From NCBI GenBank assembly GCA_033439265.1, contig JAVTVX010000020.1, positions 12,852,001 through 12,916,000 of the forward strand: a stretch of 64,000 bases of DNA, given 5' to 3'. The first letter of the stretch is position 1. Every line of letters starts with the position of its first letter. The notes under the pieces were generated by a model. The model had not been told where the DNA came from. It was given only the letters and a program-made list of their open reading frames with translations, and did not search any database. This DNA comes from Dillenia suffruticosa (lineage: Eukaryota; Streptophyta; Magnoliopsida; Dilleniales; Dilleniaceae). A program made the translations under genes and the position numbers. Positions 1 to 12,209 of the stretch are shown here, one piece after another.

Positions 1-2160
1 CCATTTTTCTAAAAAATGATTATTTGAGATCAATTTGGAAAAAAATTGAGAGAAAAATTTTAAAAATTAGCCAACAAATTCGTAGGTAAAGACAAAATTA
101 ACTCTAATATCAAATATTAGAATGCATGATGGTCCTAATGGATATTTTTGATACAAAAATTGAGTTAAAATAAAATGGAAGTGAAAAAAATGTTTAGATT
201 ACTTCTGGTCATACTCTTTTTTTCACCTACGATGATTGTAAAAATATCAAAATAATTGTGAGACGTGTAGAAACTCTTCTAAACTCTCAAATTCACTAAA
301 GAGAAGTCTCAAATTTTGGATTTAGAGATTCTCTAGTCCGGAAAGAGATTTTATAGTTGTGAACCATTACATAACATTCAAACCACTTAATTGTTATCAA
401 AAATTAATTCTAAACATATTAGGGAAGAATTTAAATAAATGCAAAATATAAAAAATGTGGGATTATGGTCAAACTTTGCATGGCCAATAACTCAATATCT
501 TGTTCATTCACAATAAAATATTTTCTTTGTGCGTTGGTAAAAAAAAAATCTGTTTTTTGAGGGAGAATCATTTATTAAAAAAAGTTAATAAATTTAACAT
601 AAAATAGAAAAAGAAATAATAATAAATTACTCACTAATATCTACCATCTATTTTTCCCTGTTCAAATCTAGGTGTCTCCTGATTCAGTTATGGATTGAAC
701 AGAAAATTAGCTTTTAAAAATAGAGAAAAAAATATAAAAAGAATTTCACTTGGATTTATCCATGGTTTGTTTATTCCTGACCAGAGAATCCAATTTTTGG
801 TCGGATAAAAAATGAATTAAATTAATAAAAAAGTAAGATTTTTGGTTAAAGCAAAGCCTAATTAAAAATGAATCGAATTATTAATTGTGTCATAAAAATC
901 CTTATACCCACGTCCCGAGTGTCCCCCAGAGAAATATGTGCTCCAAAAAGATCTTTCATATTATGTCCAGTCCCAAAATTACAATTCTATATATGCCATT
1001 TATTATAGAAGTTCTCAAAGAATTCATTAGAGAAATGTTTCCTCAGACCGTGTGCCTGTTGAAGAATGAGCTGATGACTTATAGGCATTGGTTTGGTTAA
1101 GGGATAAGATTGAATTTGAATTTAGTTAATTTAATTAGTTAATATAAATTTTGTTAATGGGTGAACGACAGATTTTAAAATACTCCACGATGGAACTGAG
1201 TAGAAAGTATTGATTTATTTATAAGAACAAAGATCTAGAGTTAGTGCGAATTAATACATTAGAACACAAAATTGTGGTAACATGCATTTTCAATTCAAAT
1301 ATCTTCCATTTTGATCCACATTTACTCCTATTGAGTTATATTTTTTCTATTTAATTGGATTCCCATATGATTTTTATATTGAATTTAATTTATTCTTTAA
1401 TTTTGAATTCAAAATTCTAACATTGGTAAGTTAATATTATGTCATTTTAAGAAAAATTTATTAAATTTGCTCATTATGAATATTGGCCCGGTACATTAGA
1501 ATCAAAGGCAAACATGACTAAATTTCAAGTGGTTTGTTGCTTTTTATGCATGACAACTCTTGTTTTCACAAGGTAGATTACGTTTTGGTCATGCTTAAGC
1601 CTAGGGACAGTTAGAGAAGAATAAGTCAATGGTCAGAGGTTTTATTAAAATAATGACATTAGACATTTATGTTAATGTGTGAGATTTGCAAAGGTTTATT
1701 TTTGATAAGTTTATATTTTGGGCGAGTATTATACGGATGGTTTTAAGAACCATTCCTTGATGGGATGGTATTGGGTTTCTCAGTCTTAAATGCTGTAGAT
1801 TTTGGGATAGGTATTCCTACCTCAAGTCTAGCCTGTTTCATCTATTTAAGTCATTCAAATTCATTTCTAACCATCATCTGGACCGTTAGTTTCTGATCAA
1901 GTAAACTTTTAATAACTTTCCTTTAGAAATCATCTCGGCGATTAATGACCTAAACTTGGTCTTAAAAACGAGATTCTTATTTTGGCTTTTGACATCTGTG
2001 GTCCAAGTAACTGCCCCCATTTGAAAAATTATCTTATTCTTAGTACTTGATGTGAGCTTCGATTATTGTTGTATGCATGGTTAGACCATTTGTGGTCCTG
2101 TACAAGGTTTTGCTGCAAAATGTTTTGTTAAATTTCTCTTACAACAGGCGTTCTTTACTC
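1..2160. other. AT-rich intergenic DNA, no gene seen
   Basis: This stretch is strongly AT-rich and has stops in all frames. The only open frames are short (about 70 codons or less) and match nothing I recognise. I see no splice-bounded coding segments, RNA gene or clear terminal repeats. It is probably decayed intergenic or repeat DNA. Confidence 0.6.
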
Positions 2161-2164
2161 AGCT

Positions 2165-2830
2165 AACCACCTGCAGTAATGCAATTAAATTGTTCAAACT
2201 TTAGTCCTTACTCCAACATTTCAATTCCCATGGTCGTGGAAAATGAAAGTTCTCCAAGTTGTACAGCTTATTCTAGTCAAGCACCTCAATTTGTGATTGG
2301 AAATCAATTGGTTGGGATGAATGTAGTCGCATGTGAAACGAATCAAAGGAGTAACTATTTGCTATACCTTTAACAAGGAGCAATAATACTACGGGGAATG
2401 GAACTAAACTGGAAAGTTGAAAAAGAAAATCAAGTTATTATCATCAATTTGGAACTTTCCTGCTATTAACTTGGAGAAGGAATTTTCATTACAATCTGAA
2501 GCTATGGAGGAAGAAGTTGAAAACATAGACGCGAATGAGGATTTGTCCTACAATTGTATGATGACCTTGATCTTGATGAATTAAGAGGCACAAGCTACTG
2601 AGCTACTAAGAAACAAAAAGCAGTCAACAGAGAGCGACGTAAAGCCATCCCAACAAAATCCTGATCTTCATGGTCCTCCGACATTTGACCTTGGGATCTA
2701 GCAAAAACATTTGAACAACTGTTTTGTGGGGATCATCAATTTGGCAAATGACATTGATTGTGGAAACATTCTTTGATGCGTGTTCGAGCATGAAAATGTG
2801 AAAGTGCAAGCCATCAGCAAGAAATCCATC
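2165..2830 (+). pseudogene. Unrecognised coding-like remnant
   Basis: This block is less AT-rich than its surroundings and reads as several short open pieces on the plus strand. One, from the ATG at 2179, gives 64 codons rich in Ser and Asn. A later piece near 2590-2700 contains ATELLRNKKQ and then DLHGPPTFDLGI before a stop. Acidic residues around 2500-2560 (EEEVENIDANED) are coding-like in composition. I do not recognise a family. It could be a decayed exon of a host gene or a transposon passenger. No promoter or consistent splice sites are visible. Confidence 0.25.
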
Positions 2831-3129
2831 TAATTTATTGATTGGTTTGGTTGTTGTAGATAAATTTCTTGTAGATGCAGGAGAGGGGAAACGTGCGACA
2901 TATCATGAATCTATCCATCGTATGCGTGTGTATAATGTATAATAATAAATAAATAAATATATTGACTATTCTTTTTCGAAGCTTTCATATGAGATTATTT
3001 AATATGACTATTGTGGAGGTTTACATATACGCGTCGATTTAGTAAATTTTATTAAAAAATTTAATTGATAAATTATTGTAAAAAATTTGAAAATTAGGAA
3101 AAATATTGTGTTTTGTTCATATTTTAATG

Positions 3130-5150
3130 GGGTTGTAATAGTATGGTGGGTCTATTTAAAAAATAATAGTTATAAACTAAAATATGTATTTTTTTTAGTC
3201 TCCTAATTTTTTTTCTAGTTTCCTAATTTTTAGGGTTTGTATTGACCTTATAAACATTTGTATTTCTTTATTTTAGAGAGAGTTCATTAATAATATTTCT
3301 TTTGAAATAATAATTCTCTTTAAAAATTATAGAGTTTTGTCCATATGCAAACCCTATTCTCTTTGAAGGTTCTCGAAATCAACAGAAAATAAGTGTTATG
3401 GGTGCGTGTAAATTGGGTATAAGTCTAACAATTGCCCTTAAAGCCGCCAAGTTCATCTGATTAGCCATGATAGGGAGGATGACGAAAGGTCTGCTGATAA
3501 AGAAGAAGGGATCTGTGAACTAGATGGAGAAGATGAAAATGTGCAAACTCTAATGATTGGAAAAGTGCTGTTGGCCCCTAAGTAAAATGATAGATAACGA
3601 AATGCGCCTTTTCAAACTAAGTGCGCAATTTCTAATCGTATTTTTGATTTAATTATTGATAGTGGTAGTTGTGAAAATATTATTTTGCGAGACCTATGAA
3701 TGCTTTGAAATTACTTGTTGAAAAACATTTTGAACCTTATAACATTGTGTGAATTACAAATGAGGAGGGAATTATAGTGAAAGAAAGGTGTTGAGCATCT
3801 TAAACTATTGGTAAATATTATAGGATGAAGTAATGTATGATATAGTGGATATGGATGCCTACCACTTAATCTTTGGTACCCTTTGGTAGTTTAATTTGGA
3901 TGCAACTTACAATGGTCGAGAAAATATTTATCGGTTTGAGAACAATGGGCAAAAAATTACTTTGATGCCATTAGGTTCTAAACAAAATTTTGAGTCTCGT
4001 AAAGTTTCGAGTTTCTTGAGTATTACTCATTCAAATTCTGATTTTATGATATGAGCAAGGCATATCAGAGAAATTCATGTCTCAGTGGTTAAAGCAGTTC
4101 TTTTGGTAGGAATCAGTGGGCTCGAGACAAAGATTCCAAGTTCAGTTCATTATTTATTGAACGAGTTTCACGGGCTAATGCCTATTAAACTCCCAACAGG
4201 ATTCCATCCGATAGAGATATTCAACATACTATTGATTTGGTACATGAAACTAGTTTGCCAAATTTACCCTTTTATCATATGAATCCCAAGGAGAGCAAGA
4301 TCCTATAGCAAATGATGGAGGAGTTACTTGATAAGGGGTTAGTCCAAGTTAGCAAAAGTGTGTGTGCTATACCTACTTTACTAACCCCAAAGAAGGATAG
4401 GAACTGACGAATGTATGTGGATAGCCAGGCAATCAATAAGTCACAGTGAGGTATAAGTTTCCAGTTCCTCGACTTAGATCGGGAGATGAGTGGAAGATAA
4501 ATTTCAAGACTAAGGAGGGCCTATATGAATGGCTTATTATGTCATTTGTGTTATCTAATGTTCCTTGCATATTTATACAGTTGATGAATAAGGTGGTGAA
4601 AGCATTTATTAGTAAATTAATTGTAATTTATTTTGATAATATTTTTATTTACAACACTAATGAGGCTGAATATTTTAATTATTATCATCCCTCCGACACC
4701 CCTTTGTATCTATATCACTTGAGAGCGAGTTCTTTTCAAGTAGGGGGACTAATATGGAACATATTTTAAATAATTATTGGGTTATACGAGATTGGTCCAA
4801 GAAAAGGAAAGAGATTCAGTAACTTAGTTTTAGTCAGCTTCCTAATTTCTTTAGTTTCTTAATTTTTTTTAATTTTCAGATTTTTTTTTTGTTTTCTAAT
4901 TTTTCTAGTTTTCAAATTTCTTATTTTTTTTCTAGTTTCCTAATTTTTAGAGTTTATATTGATTTTATAAAAAATTATAGTATTTCTTTATTTTGGAAAG
5001 AGTTTAATAATAGTATTTCTTTTGAAATAATAATTCTCTTAGAAGGTTTTAGAATTTTATCTCTTTGTAAATCATATTATCTTTCTTTTATATTTTCTGT
5101 ATTCAAAAATAATAAATATAGTCAATCGCTTTATATAAAAATTATTATCA
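3130..5150 (+). mobile_element. Ty3/gypsy LTR retrotransposon fossil, small and broken
   Basis: A short, heavily decayed Ty3-type element on the plus strand. The two ends carry related AT-rich sequence (about 3185-3367 and 4931-5085; both contain TTTCCTAATTTTTAG and TTTCTTTTGAAATAATAATT), which I read as LTR remnants. Between them lie a protease-like piece near 3650 (IIDSGSCENII), a reverse-transcriptase-like piece at about 4230-4480 with PFYHMNPKES and LLTPKKDR, and a pol-end-like piece just before the right repeat. The part between RT and the end of pol is missing. It is broken many times over and old. Family and orientation are reliable; exact ends are not. Confidence 0.7.
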
Positions 5151-5370
5151 TTTTTTGTATTTATTTATAAATAAAATTTGTTATTTTTAGAAATAATTAT
5201 ATGTATAAATTATAATTCATGTATAATGTTATTTTTATTAAAAAAAATTTAAAGTCGCAAGATTTGGAATTTTCAAATAAATGATTTCATGGGAAGTCAA
5301 AGTTGAGTTATTTGAAAGTATCGCAAATGAGAGAGAAGGGGGTCGGGAAAAGGAAGGACAAAAGAGACGC

Positions 5371-5546
5371 GCACAAAGACAAAACCCATTACCGCCAAAT
5401 TACTCCCCTTCCCCCCGTCCCCCCCCCCCTCCCGCCCCCACCCCGGGCATAAAAAAAAAAGTTTCAGAGTTGATTATTCAATTGGAATCCAGTGGGATCG
5501 TCCGCCATTCGCACAAAGACAAAACCCATCACCACCAAATTACTCC
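5371..5546 (+). repeat. 36-bp direct repeat pair upstream of LCB1 copy
   Basis: The segment starting GCACAAAGACAAAACCCAT at 5371-5406 recurs at 5511-5546 with two base differences, 140 bp apart. It lies in the C-rich promoter/5' leader region of the downstream LCB1 copy, each copy followed by a pyrimidine tract. It looks like a local segmental duplication. I cannot tell whether it has any regulatory role. Confidence 0.75.
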
Positions 5547-5552
5547 TTCCCT

Positions 5553-5563
<11 letters not shown>

Positions 5564-5593
<30 letters not shown>
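5564..5593 (+). repeat. (CT)n microsatellite, likely 5' leader of LCB1 copy
   Basis: A pure CT run of about 15 units sits some 715 bp before the LCB1 start codon, within a pyrimidine-rich stretch (about 5530-5670). CT/GA runs are common in plant core promoters and 5' UTRs, where GAGA-binding BPC proteins can act. Here that role is an inference from position only. Confidence 0.7.
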
Positions 5594-5595
<2 letters not shown>

Positions 5596-8500
5596 GTCGA
5601 ACACTCTGATTTGCTTCCACGACTTTTGATATGCTCGGGGTACGCCTCTCTCTCTATCTCTCTCTAAGTTTTACTTTTTGAAGATAAAGTTTTTGTCTCT
5701 CTATGGAAGAGACCTGATTTTGTAGATCAATTTCAGATTTATGGACTTAAATTCTTCGTGTTATTTGTATGTAATTCGGAAATGCCCATACCACCTTCAA
5801 TTGAATTTATAAGTCTCGGAATCGTAATCATAATTTGGTGTAGAGATCTTGCATTTTTTTTTAATTTTTAATTATTTATATTTGAGATGGTATCTCCTTC
5901 TGCCGAATGTAAGCTCTCGTCTTCTTGGTAAGGAAATTATTCATGGACATGGTTTAGCTGGGTTGTGATCCTCTTTTATTTTCTTCCCAATTGTTTGATT
6001 GATGCATATTGCATAGGATGTATGTAAATGATATTTTAAAACTCTTGCCTATGGCCATGGTCTGATTTGGCGAGTCTGTTATTCTTGTGATGCACTATGT
6101 TTGTTCGGTGCAAGGCAAGTAAGATTGCGTGGGCTGTATTTAATATGCCATTTTAGATTCTTTGCTGATTTGCAGATTCACTATTTTAGCTTCCAAGGAG
6201 AGTACTTGGCTAACTGCCTAGAATTTCTATACAGGGCAAGACTGACATGCGTGATTGAGTTCCTTTGGGTGCCTACGTGCATGTTAGACTATAGATAAAA
6301 GAGTGCAATGGCTTCATCTTTTACAAATATGGCAGATACTGCCATAGAATGGTTAACAATGGCATTTGAAGCACCTTTTGCCCGAGCTTTTGGAGTGTAT
6401 ATTGGAGGTAGCTTTTCTCTTTAGATTTGCTACTTTTTCATCTCAACCTGCATTTTGGTATTAGATTTCAATCTCATCCTTTTCTATGTGTTTTCCTGGA
6501 AGGTCATCTGTTTGTGGATGGTCTGCTTCTGGTGGTTATCCTTTTCCTGCTTTCCCAGAAAAGTTACAAGCCCCCTAAACGCCCTCTCACGAAAAAAGGT
6601 TCATCCTTCCCAAGTCGATAATTTATCTTTTAACTGTTTCTTATACTTCATACATAAGCTATCTTGATCCTAATATTAGCCTTGGGGAAAGGAATCCTAA
6701 AGCTATACAGTATGTATCTCCAAAGAAAAATAGGTTCTCATTATCCATTAGACCCCCAAAAAATTCCATATAATAATTGGAGATATCATATGATATTTGT
6801 TATCTTTCTTAAATATGAGTAGCTTTGAGCTTGAAAGCATGGGTTCTTCAGAATGGAAGCCATATCTATATCAGCCATGTATTTGACATGATACTCTATG
6901 GATACTTGTCAAATACTTGTGAGATAATCCTCATTGTGTATCCATTCTTTAATTATTTCTTATTGAGTTGAAACTGTTTGGTATTAGACACGTATGCAGT
7001 GAATCCCAAGTAACTACAGTAGCCAACACATATATGATTTGGATATGATTTCATTTTGAAGTATCTATACTTTAAAACTGGCTATAATATGTCCTACTTT
7101 TTAGGAGATATTGTTTCTTGTGTCTTGTTTATGCTCATGCTTCATAGATTCCAATACTTAAGTGTTACGTGTTTAATTCATGCCTTCTAAGTTCTGGTTC
7201 TCTCTCTCTCTCTGTCTCTAGGACTTATCATTGTTAGACAAATGATAACTGTTAACTTTGTTTTCTGTTTTATTAACATCTAACTGCTTTGGATAGTGCT
7301 GTATGAAATACTGCCCTAGTTATTTCTAACGCTGCTTGTAACTTTCCAAAGACCAAGCTACTGAAGCCTTGGTTTTACCTGGAAGTATTGAATGAACTTG
7401 CGTTTTGATGCCCCTACCGTTGGAAATTGATGAGCTATGCGATGAATGGGTCCCTGAATCCCTTATTCCTCCTCTTCTGGAAGAGAAACAATATGAAATT
7501 CCAGTTCTAGAGAGGTAAGCAACTTATTATTATGTGTAGGTGATCTCTGTGAAACTTGGCCATATTTTGGTTTTTTCCAATGTCTCTGACCGAAACATAT
7601 ATTAACATGCGCCCATGCTTGGATGCTGTGCTTCATGTAGTGCTGCAGGACCTCATATGGTGGTTGAAGGCAAAGAAGTTGTAACTTTGCTTCCGCAAAT
7701 TATCTTGGATTAATAGGGCATGAGATGATATTAGAAAGATTAATGTTTTTTTATTTTTTTTGGTCCTTAATATTTAGTGAGAGCTCTGTAAAGCCGCAAA
7801 ATTATCTGGTCCATATCCAACTGTAAGATAAAAACAGTTTCAATATGGAAAATATTACTTTGTTGTGTTCTTTTCTTTCATGATAATTGAGCTGATTATT
7901 TATGTCTTTTACTCATGTATCTCAGGATTCATGTATTGCTTCATTGGAGAAATATGGTGTTGGATCATGTTGTCCTCGTGGATTTTATGGGACAATTGGT
8001 TAGAAATAAAAAAGAATCTTTAAGTGCAACAATTTCCTTTTTTCCAAATGGATTAAGGTTCATCTATTATGTTGCTAGCTCAGTTGGGAGTATTTTTCTT
8101 TTCATCAGATGTTCATCCTCATTGTGAAGCCAGGATAGCAAAGTTTCTTGGAACTCCTGATTCGATTCTCTATTCTTATGGATTATCTACCATGTTTAGT
8201 GCCATTCCAGCCTTTTCCAAGAAAGGAGATATAATTGTCGTGTGAGTTTTTGTACCACTTTTGTGTAATCATTTTTGCTTTTGATGACCTGGCAGGACAG
8301 TATTTGGCAAGATGACTCATATTAGAAAATAAGATGTCTGATCAAGTAATGTTCTATTCTCGGTCATAATTTTTATTGGTTCTTTTAGTGAACTATACAA
8401 GAAAAACTAAGAAGAATGCTGACAGTATAGCATGTAATCATCACAATAATGGATTTAGGTAGATTGAAGATAGATCTTGATTCAGTAAATGAATGAACTT

Positions 8501-9233
8501 TTGATTAGTCTAACGGGGCTTATCTTGAATATTGTGGCTTAAACTTTTTTTGTCAGTCTTGATGCTGTAAAGTTATGAACTTTTGTTAGTCTCAGGCTTA
8601 AAGAAGGAAAAGGAAACAGGTGGCTGAGTTTAGAGGCATTGAAGTTCTGATTTGGAAGCTGATTTGAAAATAGATCTTGAAGGATGTCTAAATAAAAAGT
8701 TGAAGTGCTAGTATATTGTCAATAAGTTTTTAAATCTAAGTCAAAAGCTGTCCATTTATGGTGTTGCTCCAGGAAAAACTCCAAAAAAGTTAGCCTAATC
8801 TTTTATTTTTTTTATTTGTTTATTTAATTTGAAACGTCAGTGTGATTGAGAGGGCGTCAAACTTCTGATCTACCACCAAGTCAGGGGACTCCTTTATCCC
8901 TCCTGGTGCCCTTTTTCAGTGGCCACTTCAGCCAGAGTTTGAGGGATGATATCTTTGGATTTCAATCAGATTGTGTCTTTTTTAAAGATCATAGTTATCA
9001 TCTTTGGTACAGATTATTATTCATTTATTACAATACATGTAATTTAATTGGGTCTATTATCAGTTTCTGTGACATTGTGTTTGTTAATCATATGCGACAT
9101 TGTGTTGATTAATTATATTTTTATTGATGCTGTTGCCAATTTGCTTTTCTGGAGATCTAGATTTTTTTGTGTCTATTTTGAAGTTCCTTTCTTACTATCT
9201 TCCAGGGATGAGGGCATCCACTAGGGAATCCAA

Positions 9234-9347
9234 AATGGTCTTTTCCGTTCCCAAGGGGACAGCTTAGTGGTCACAACCCCCTTCCCTCAACCTGGTGATC
9301 CCAGGTTCAAATCTCTGTGTAACCAAAAAAAAGAAAGAATGGTCTTT
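9234..9347 (+). mobile_element. Short tRNA-derived SINE (~94 bp) inside LCB1 exon 7
   Basis: A 94-bp insert (9244-9337) is flanked by perfect 10-bp duplications AATGGTCTTT at 9234-9243 and 9338-9347. It has a tRNA-like head (ACAGCTTAGTGGTCAC), a box-B-like motif GGTTCAAATC near 9304 and an A-rich tail near 9324-9336. It interrupts the coding sequence between GIQNGL and [13 protein letters not shown] of the LCB1 copy. Related copies lie at about 49985 and 53249. A Pol III-transcribed non-autonomous retroposon is the best reading. Confidence 0.85.
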
Positions 9348-10057
9348 ACCTTTCCAGAAGCACAATTGTTTATTTTAAGCACAATGACGTGGAATCTTTA
9401 CAAAATACTTTAGAAACATTACTCAAGAAAGCAAGCGAGCCAAGAAGCTGTAACTTTATATTGTGGTTGAAGCAGTGTACCAGGTATATTGCTGTTACAT
9501 GTAGAAATTCTTTATTTTCTCCTTCATCTAGTGGTATGCATCCATGAGCATGTTAGTAGATAAATTCCTGAAGAGGGATGCTATAAGAATTTAGTACTGT
9601 TGGTCTTTGTTTTGGATTTAGTTTACTTATCAATAGCATTTCTGCTTTTGAACCTTGATGTCTGTTGTTTCTAATCGCAAACTTTGCATTAGTACCAATT
9701 GTCAACTTCTGGCTTGCAGCATAGATTTTAGTTCTCCAGCATTTTTTCTTCATATAAAATTATTTGATTCCTAACCCTAATATACTTCTTGGAACTTGGA
9801 CCATAATTTGGTTGTTATATATACATATATATGGAAAGCCTTAGGTTCTATTTATTTCATGTAAACTATTTTCCAGAGTGAATATTTTCAGAATTATATA
9901 TTCTTGAAAAGTTTTTATGCTCCTTACTGATCTTTGTTTTGGACATGTTTAGATAATCATTCCAGATCTAGAACCATGAAGTCCATTGTTTTTAATCTAA
10001 AACTTTGGACAGGAGTGACGATTCTCCTTTGGTGGCCTTTATATCTTCACACGAGTA

Positions 10058-10269
10058 GATGGTTCCCTATTTTTTTTTTGGTCCCTATGGATAGGCTACT
10101 GTCCGATATCCGAGATTTCGCCCCAACTAATCCGGACCGACCTGACTGTCTGGTCTCATTTGAGGGGGAGGTCTCCCAATATTGTTTTTTCCGTACTCAG
10201 GGGGAGTCGAACTCCCGATCTGGTTATGGGACGAAGGTGCCCCTCACTTGAGGGGATGGTTCCCTATTT
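10058..10269 (-). mobile_element. Longer tRNA-derived SINE (~180 bp), intron 7 of LCB1 copy
   Basis: The body (10073-10254) lies on the minus strand and is flanked by perfect 15-bp duplications GATGGTTCCCTATTT at 10058-10072 and 10255-10269. Read on the minus strand it has a box B (GGGAGTTCGACTCCCC), a 3' part with GGATTAGTTGGGGCGAAA and GGATATCGGACAG, and a final A run. The 3' part matches the SINE at 48044-48260, so both belong to one family. It sits inside an intron, antisense to the gene. Confidence 0.9.
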
Positions 10270-10423
10270 GAGTACCATACTAAAATGCCAAAACTTCTAC
10301 CATCTACTTAATAATAGTTCCTTGGTTGGTAGAGAAATGTGTGAGTAAGCACTAGATTCTTGATTGGACTGGCTTTTCAAGAGGCATAAATTGGTGGTTC
10401 TATTTCTTTTGTTGTTGTAGGTG

Positions 10424-10451
10424 TTTTTTTTTTTTTTTTTTTTTTTTTTTT
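10424..10451. repeat. Poly-T run of 28
   Basis: A pure T tract in intron 7 of the LCB1 copy. It may be the tail of an antisense retroposon whose body is no longer recognisable, or simple slippage. Confidence 0.6.
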
Positions 10452-11520
10452 GATTGAAAAGGATATGTATCACCCTTGGGTTCTGTTTGTTTTTTAAAAG
10501 TATTTGCCAAGGAAAGGTACCTAGAATTATTTTCTCTAGGAAACTCTTTTCAATTTTTTTGTTTCTTGGATGGTATTCTTTTGGATGATATCATCTTCTT
10601 TATTTGTCTTGAGAGATGAAATGTGTCATATTTGTGAAATTGCAAATTTTACCAACTTTCTTAGGTATGCTAAAGTAAATAATATCTCCTCAGAATATTA
10701 GGGTGTCACGTTCCCATATTTCCTACTCTTTTGGAAATCTTTCCTGGAAACAAATATTTGAAAGTCTTATTTTCTCAAATAATACTCTCTCAATGTTTCT
10801 AACTAACAATCTAGCTTCACTGGCTCACTGGGGAATAACTTCCCAAAAATATTTTGTTTGTTTCTGCATTTGTTTAATGGAAAATATTCTAGTCAACAAA
10901 AAAGCCAATCCAAAATTTAGGAATTTAGTCTCCTGACTTTACATTGTTGACCTTACTACATTATGATAATATAATATATTTTATCCTAAAAACATTTCCA
11001 GGGAGAAGATTTTCCAATTTAATAATTTTCTTGGAAGGTTAATTTTCCATGAACATACGGGCCTTAGCATTCTTATTGTTTTCTATATGCATTTTATCTG
11101 TCTTCTTCTTAGCATGTGTTTTATGTAATTATGGGTTGAAAATATCTGAAAGATTGCTTTCTTAGTTTAGTCTTAGTCAAATGTTCCAAGAATAACTTGA
11201 ACAGTTTCCCCAATACAATAAGCCCTCTGTTGCCAAATAGTGTTTAGAACTTGGGAAGTTCCTCAGTTCACCTTTTTTTTTTTTGGTTATAGCTTTTTGT
11301 TGGAAATGAATGACAATTTAGGGATTAGGGTTTTTTTAATTCGGGATAAAATTAGGTTTTAGGATTTTTTTTGATAAATGTATTAAAAGTAAAATTAATT
11401 AGATTTGTCGGTCTGGTTTCGCTCCATCTCTCATAGATTTGTTGGTTGTCAGGGAGTTTCTTTGACTACGTGGTAAGTTTTCCTCTACTACATTCTTTTC
11501 ATTCTCAATAAAAGAATTTA

Positions 11521-11830
11521 ATTTGTTGTTTTAATTATTGTTCATATTATTGCTTGTAGTGGGACATTTTGCATGAGATACGAGACAATCCCGGTGCCAA
11601 TGTTCGTGGCCTTGCTAAGTCGACCATCTCGGTTTTGGCAGATGATATGGCATGTCTTTTCAGCGTTCGTCCCGAGATAGGTGGCGCAAATGGTGGTGAT
11701 ATAGGTCGAGCCCGTGGACGACAATGAAGGAAAGGACAGCGTACGAGATCTCGACACTCGTCCGATCATACGACACCGCCACCGTCACAGCAGCCCGAGA
11801 ATGTCGCAGGACCTTAGTGTTGCATGGCCA
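11521..11830 (+). other. Exon-like fragment of unknown origin in LCB1 intron
   Basis: Within intron 7, a pyrimidine-rich stretch ends in GCTTGTAG at about 11560 and is followed by an open frame that begins WDILHEIRDNPGANVRGLAK and runs on through LADDMACLFSVRPEIGGANGG to an Arg/Gly-rich end (GRARGRQ, stop at about 11726). In the same frame past the stop it continues basic and Pro/Gln-rich (PPPSQQPENVAGP). Base composition is clearly richer in GC than the intron around it. It looks like a captured exon with part of its upstream intron, as a gene-capturing DNA transposon might carry. I do not recognise the protein and see no flanking terminal inverted repeats. Confidence 0.4.
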
Positions 11831-12209
11831 TTGGTGGGGCTGGGATGTCTATTGGAGTTGTATCACTTAAAGAAGGAAGCGTTATGCCAAGAAAAAATGA
11901 CACAAATTGGTGGAGTTGGATGGGATAAAAAATTGGCCTATGACAGAAAAAGGGTAGGTCTAAGCTCCACAATAATGTTTTGCCGGCCTGAAGACAGGAG
12001 AATTCAATTGGTATAATAAATAAACAATAATAAAAAATAGATTGCTGGGGGGGGGGGTCAGCCATGTATGAATTAGGCTTTGTGTCGGATGATGGGCTGC
12101 ATTAGCCATTCCAACTTCGACTGGGGAGCATGGTCTGCTCTGCTCCATTTCCTTCCATTCCTTGAGTGTGGTAGGACTTATATGAAAGAAAATGGAAGGA
12201 ATGAATCAA

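Noticed and set aside
5281-5667. 128-codon plus-strand frame rich in Pro and Ser
   Set aside because: It comes from C- and CT-rich leader DNA and a local duplication; composition is not that of a protein gene.
8840-8945. Minus-strand SINE-like segment in intron 6 of the LCB1 copy
   Set aside because: A few tRNA-like words appear, but there is no A tail, no target duplication and no match to either SINE family in the window.
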